Below are positions 61,901 through 64,000 of a DNA stretch of 64,000 bases, in pieces. Where the stretch lies: NCBI GenBank assembly GCA_964017065.1, contig OZ024792.1, positions 1,301,363-1,365,362 on the forward strand, in the 5' to 3' direction. Under the pieces are notes generated by a model that was given only the letters and a program-made list of their open reading frames with translations, was not told the DNA's origin and did not search any database. The stretch is from Haliclona indistincta (Eukaryota; Porifera; Demospongiae; Haplosclerida; Chalinidae). Position 1 is the stretch's first letter, and every line of letters begins with the position of its first letter. Made by a program: the position numbers and the translations under genes.

Positions 61901-64000
61901 GTAACGTGTCCTATCAGATTCGAGGGAAGTACTTTTCTCTAGTGCCGCCAAATGCCCTTGATGACTACCACCTTCAGTTTAGGCTTACAGAAGATGACCT
62001 CAATGCCATCAAAATCAACACTGACTTAGCAACCAGTGTTAATAATACCTACATTTGCATCACAGAGAACGTAGCAGTAGACATCTATGGACAGAAAATC
62101 ATGGAGCTACCACATAACAAAGCTTTTGTCGTTCAGAACTTCACTGCAGATACAACAAGACCACAGCTGCTAAATTTCACTCTAGATATTGAAGATGGAT
62201 TTCTGGTGATGACATTTGACGAAGCAGTTGATCCAGCTACTATTGATTTTAGCAGTATCACGATCCAGAATGCAATGGTGAACTCAAGTGCCTCTCACAG
62301 CTTAACCGGAGGCTTCATAGAAAACAATGACACAGGAACAGTTGAAATCACTATCCAACTCGTCAAGTACGATCTCAGTGCTTACCAGTCCATCACCAAT
62401 TTTACCGTGTCGAACACCTTTATCACTCTACTCAATGACACGATTCTCGATATGAACTCAAATCCAGTGGTACCAGTAGATGCTCTGCAAGTTACTGATG
62501 TCGTACCTCAGTCAAGCCTTCCAGAACTTGAATCATTCACTCTTGATCTCAACAACAACTTTGTGATTCTCACTTTCTCAAAAGCGGTTAATCCTCAAAC
62601 CCTGAATGCTTCAGCTATCCAAGTGCTTAATGAGCCTCTTCTCGATGCGTCAGAGAGGGAACGTTTGTCAGCAACTTCGGTTGTCACATCGACAGAAATG
62701 AATGCAGTTCTGTTTATCAGACTCACAGAAGAAGATGAAAACAATTTGAAACAGTTCATGAGAGAAATAGCCAACTCCAGAAACGACTCTTTTCTAAGCA
62801 TTACATTCGGAGCAGTCTATGATTTCGCTGGAGCACCTCTCAATGCCTCTGCGGATGACATTTTGCAAGCAGAGTTTTATATTGAAGGTGAGAGAGAGAA
62901 TACATGTAAAATAGTAAAATACTGTTTTGTTTGCATGATACTACTTGTATTGTGTCTGAAAAAAAAAAAAAAATAAATGACCCCGACGTGATTTGAACAC
63001 GCAACCTTCTGATCTGGAGTCAGACGCGCTACCGTTGCGCCACGGAGTCACTTCTACTTTTATGCGAAACAATACTGAAGTGAACCGTTGCGCGCGCTGC
63101 GGCCAGATACCCACGTGCAACAGTTTACCATGGCTGATCAGTTTAGCAAACAGGTCTAGACATAGATACTTAGCAGCACACTTTCCACTATTTCATATGT
63201 TTGTTTCATTTCTGTAGATCTCACGTGTTTTGGACAGAAGGCTATTCTGTATATCAATGACACAACAGATCCTGAACTTCGATCGTTCTCTGTCGATTTC
63301 ATCGAGGGAAAGTTCACTCTCACCTTCTCTGAGACTGTCGACGTGTCTACCTTCGATGCTACTCAGATCACGCTCCAGGACAGCACGACGCCTGTCTCCT
63401 CATACACACTGACCAATCCAGGCACTGTAGTGACCATGTTGAACAGCCCAGTAGTCGAGTTTCTGGTTCACCGAACTGACCTAAACGCCATCAAAGATGA
63501 CCCACAGATCTTCACAACGATCGGAACATCTTACATCAGAATCTCTAACAGCACCGTGATCGACATGTCATTTAACCCTGTAGTGCCTCTCAGTGTTTCT
63601 AGAGCTATCAGAGCAACGGGCTACATCGAAGATTTGCTACCTCCAAACCTTGAGTCCTATCATCTCAATCTGACCTCTAACACAATTAGTCTGTCCTTTG
63701 ACGAAGCTGTTGATTTAGAGACGCTGCAACCATCTTCGATCACTCTCCATAGCAACAGTTCTGGCAGTGGGCGTAGCATTAACCTTGCAGCTGTTCCGGC
63801 CTCAGAGGCGATTGATTCTCGTGGTCTGGTTATAACCTTCACACTCTCTGATGCTATTGTCCGGGAACTGAAGGCTTTCAATGACTTTGGTACTACACCA
63901 AATAACACTCTCCTCACAACTACTAGTGATTTGATCGAAGACAACTCGAGATTAGGTAATCGCAACAACAATATAACACTAGCTAATGCACTAATGGTCA
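55957..64000 (+). CDS. Giant secreted/cell-surface protein with 19+ tandem ~125-aa domains (3' end outside window)
   Basis: Exon 1 (55957-56050) encodes a signal peptide (GWLLLVLLSLAPSACA). Exon 2 (56132-62887) is a single 6756-nt exon, and exon 3 (63218 on) is still open at the window end. The product is a chain of repeats, each starting DTT.P.L.SF.LDLD.G.L.LTFSE.VD and containing a DLN.LK helix-like stretch and a D(M).(N) segment before the next repeat. I count 17 in exon 2 and two in exon 3. The pattern suggests beta-sandwich modules like the Ig-like/SwmB-type repeats of bacterial surface proteins; this assignment is by eye. Many NxS/T sites are present. One repeat (codons ~1715-1820) carries an insert with a Gly/Ser run (GSGSASGLGSGSG) and a Pro/Thr stretch. 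The family is not identified. An adhesion or matrix role is inferred. Confidence 0.85.
62959..62977 (-). terminator. Pol III oligo-T terminator of tRNA-Trp
   Basis: Minus-strand TTTATT followed by more than ten T lies directly 3' of the tRNA, which is a strong RNA polymerase III stop. Confidence 0.85.
62978..63049 (-). tRNA. tRNA-Trp (anticodon CCA)
   Basis: The 72-nt cloverleaf on the minus strand has acceptor GACTCCG / CGGGGTC with discriminator A, D arm GGCGCAACGGTAGCGC, anticodon stem TCTGA / TCAGA with loop CTCCAGA (anticodon CCA), and T arm GCGTG-TTCAAAT-CACGT. It is almost identical to conserved animal tRNA-Trp. A T-rich run on the minus strand (complement of A-run 62959-62977) directly follows the 3' end as a Pol III terminator. 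It lies antisense in an intron of the repeat-protein gene. Confidence 0.96.

Overview
The window looks like the compact genome of an early-branching animal, most likely a sponge (a demosponge; inference). It carries metazoan-type genes: a TGF-beta receptor kinase, a myotubularin, and orthologues of LARP7, CEP78, CCDC91 and FIS1. Most introns are 45-150 bp with GT-AG borders. Neighbouring genes are often head-to-head with only 140-400 bp between start codons, and MITE-like elements and microsatellites are common. Every multi-exon model below was assembled by hand from splice borders, and reading-frame phase closes across all exons of LARP7, FIS1, CEP78, CCDC91, the TGF-beta receptor and the four complete death-domain/B-box genes.

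Layout. 1-1265: 3' end of a furin-like cysteine-rich membrane protein. 1590-4040: LARP7. 4391-5146 (-): FIS1, head-to-head with a myotubularin at 5288-7121 that is cut by a 200-N gap. 7392-43159: a cluster of five divergently transcribed gene pairs. In each pair the minus gene encodes a (death domain)-B-box-coiled coil-SH3/SH2-ligand adaptor, and the plus gene encodes a RING-less B-box-coiled coil-NHL propeller protein. A segmental duplication interrupts the cluster: an intact NHL gene followed by a broken CEP78 copy, an intronless thiaminase-I-like gene, then a broken NHL copy followed by intact CEP78. The cluster also holds decayed NHL and PIGN fragments that record earlier rounds of duplication. 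43232-45901 (-): a PIGN-like membrane protein that has lost all recognisable catalytic motifs, head-to-head with CCDC91 (46112-50820). 51747-55666 (-): a TGF-beta receptor-like serine/threonine kinase, head-to-head with a giant secreted repeat protein (55957 to the window end) that has 19 copies of a ~125-residue domain. A tRNA-Trp gene lies antisense in an intron of that gene.

The strongest candidate for an undescribed system is the paired cassette array. Each cassette puts a death-domain/B-box phosphotyrosine-type adaptor and a B-box/NHL sensor-like protein on one shared promoter. Both partners end in a conserved tyrosine motif. The propellers look homogenised while the linkers diverge, and one promoter carries closely spaced kappaB-like sites. 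A role as a co-expressed receptor/adaptor pair, perhaps in innate immunity, is inference. The architecture and the divergent pairing are seen directly.
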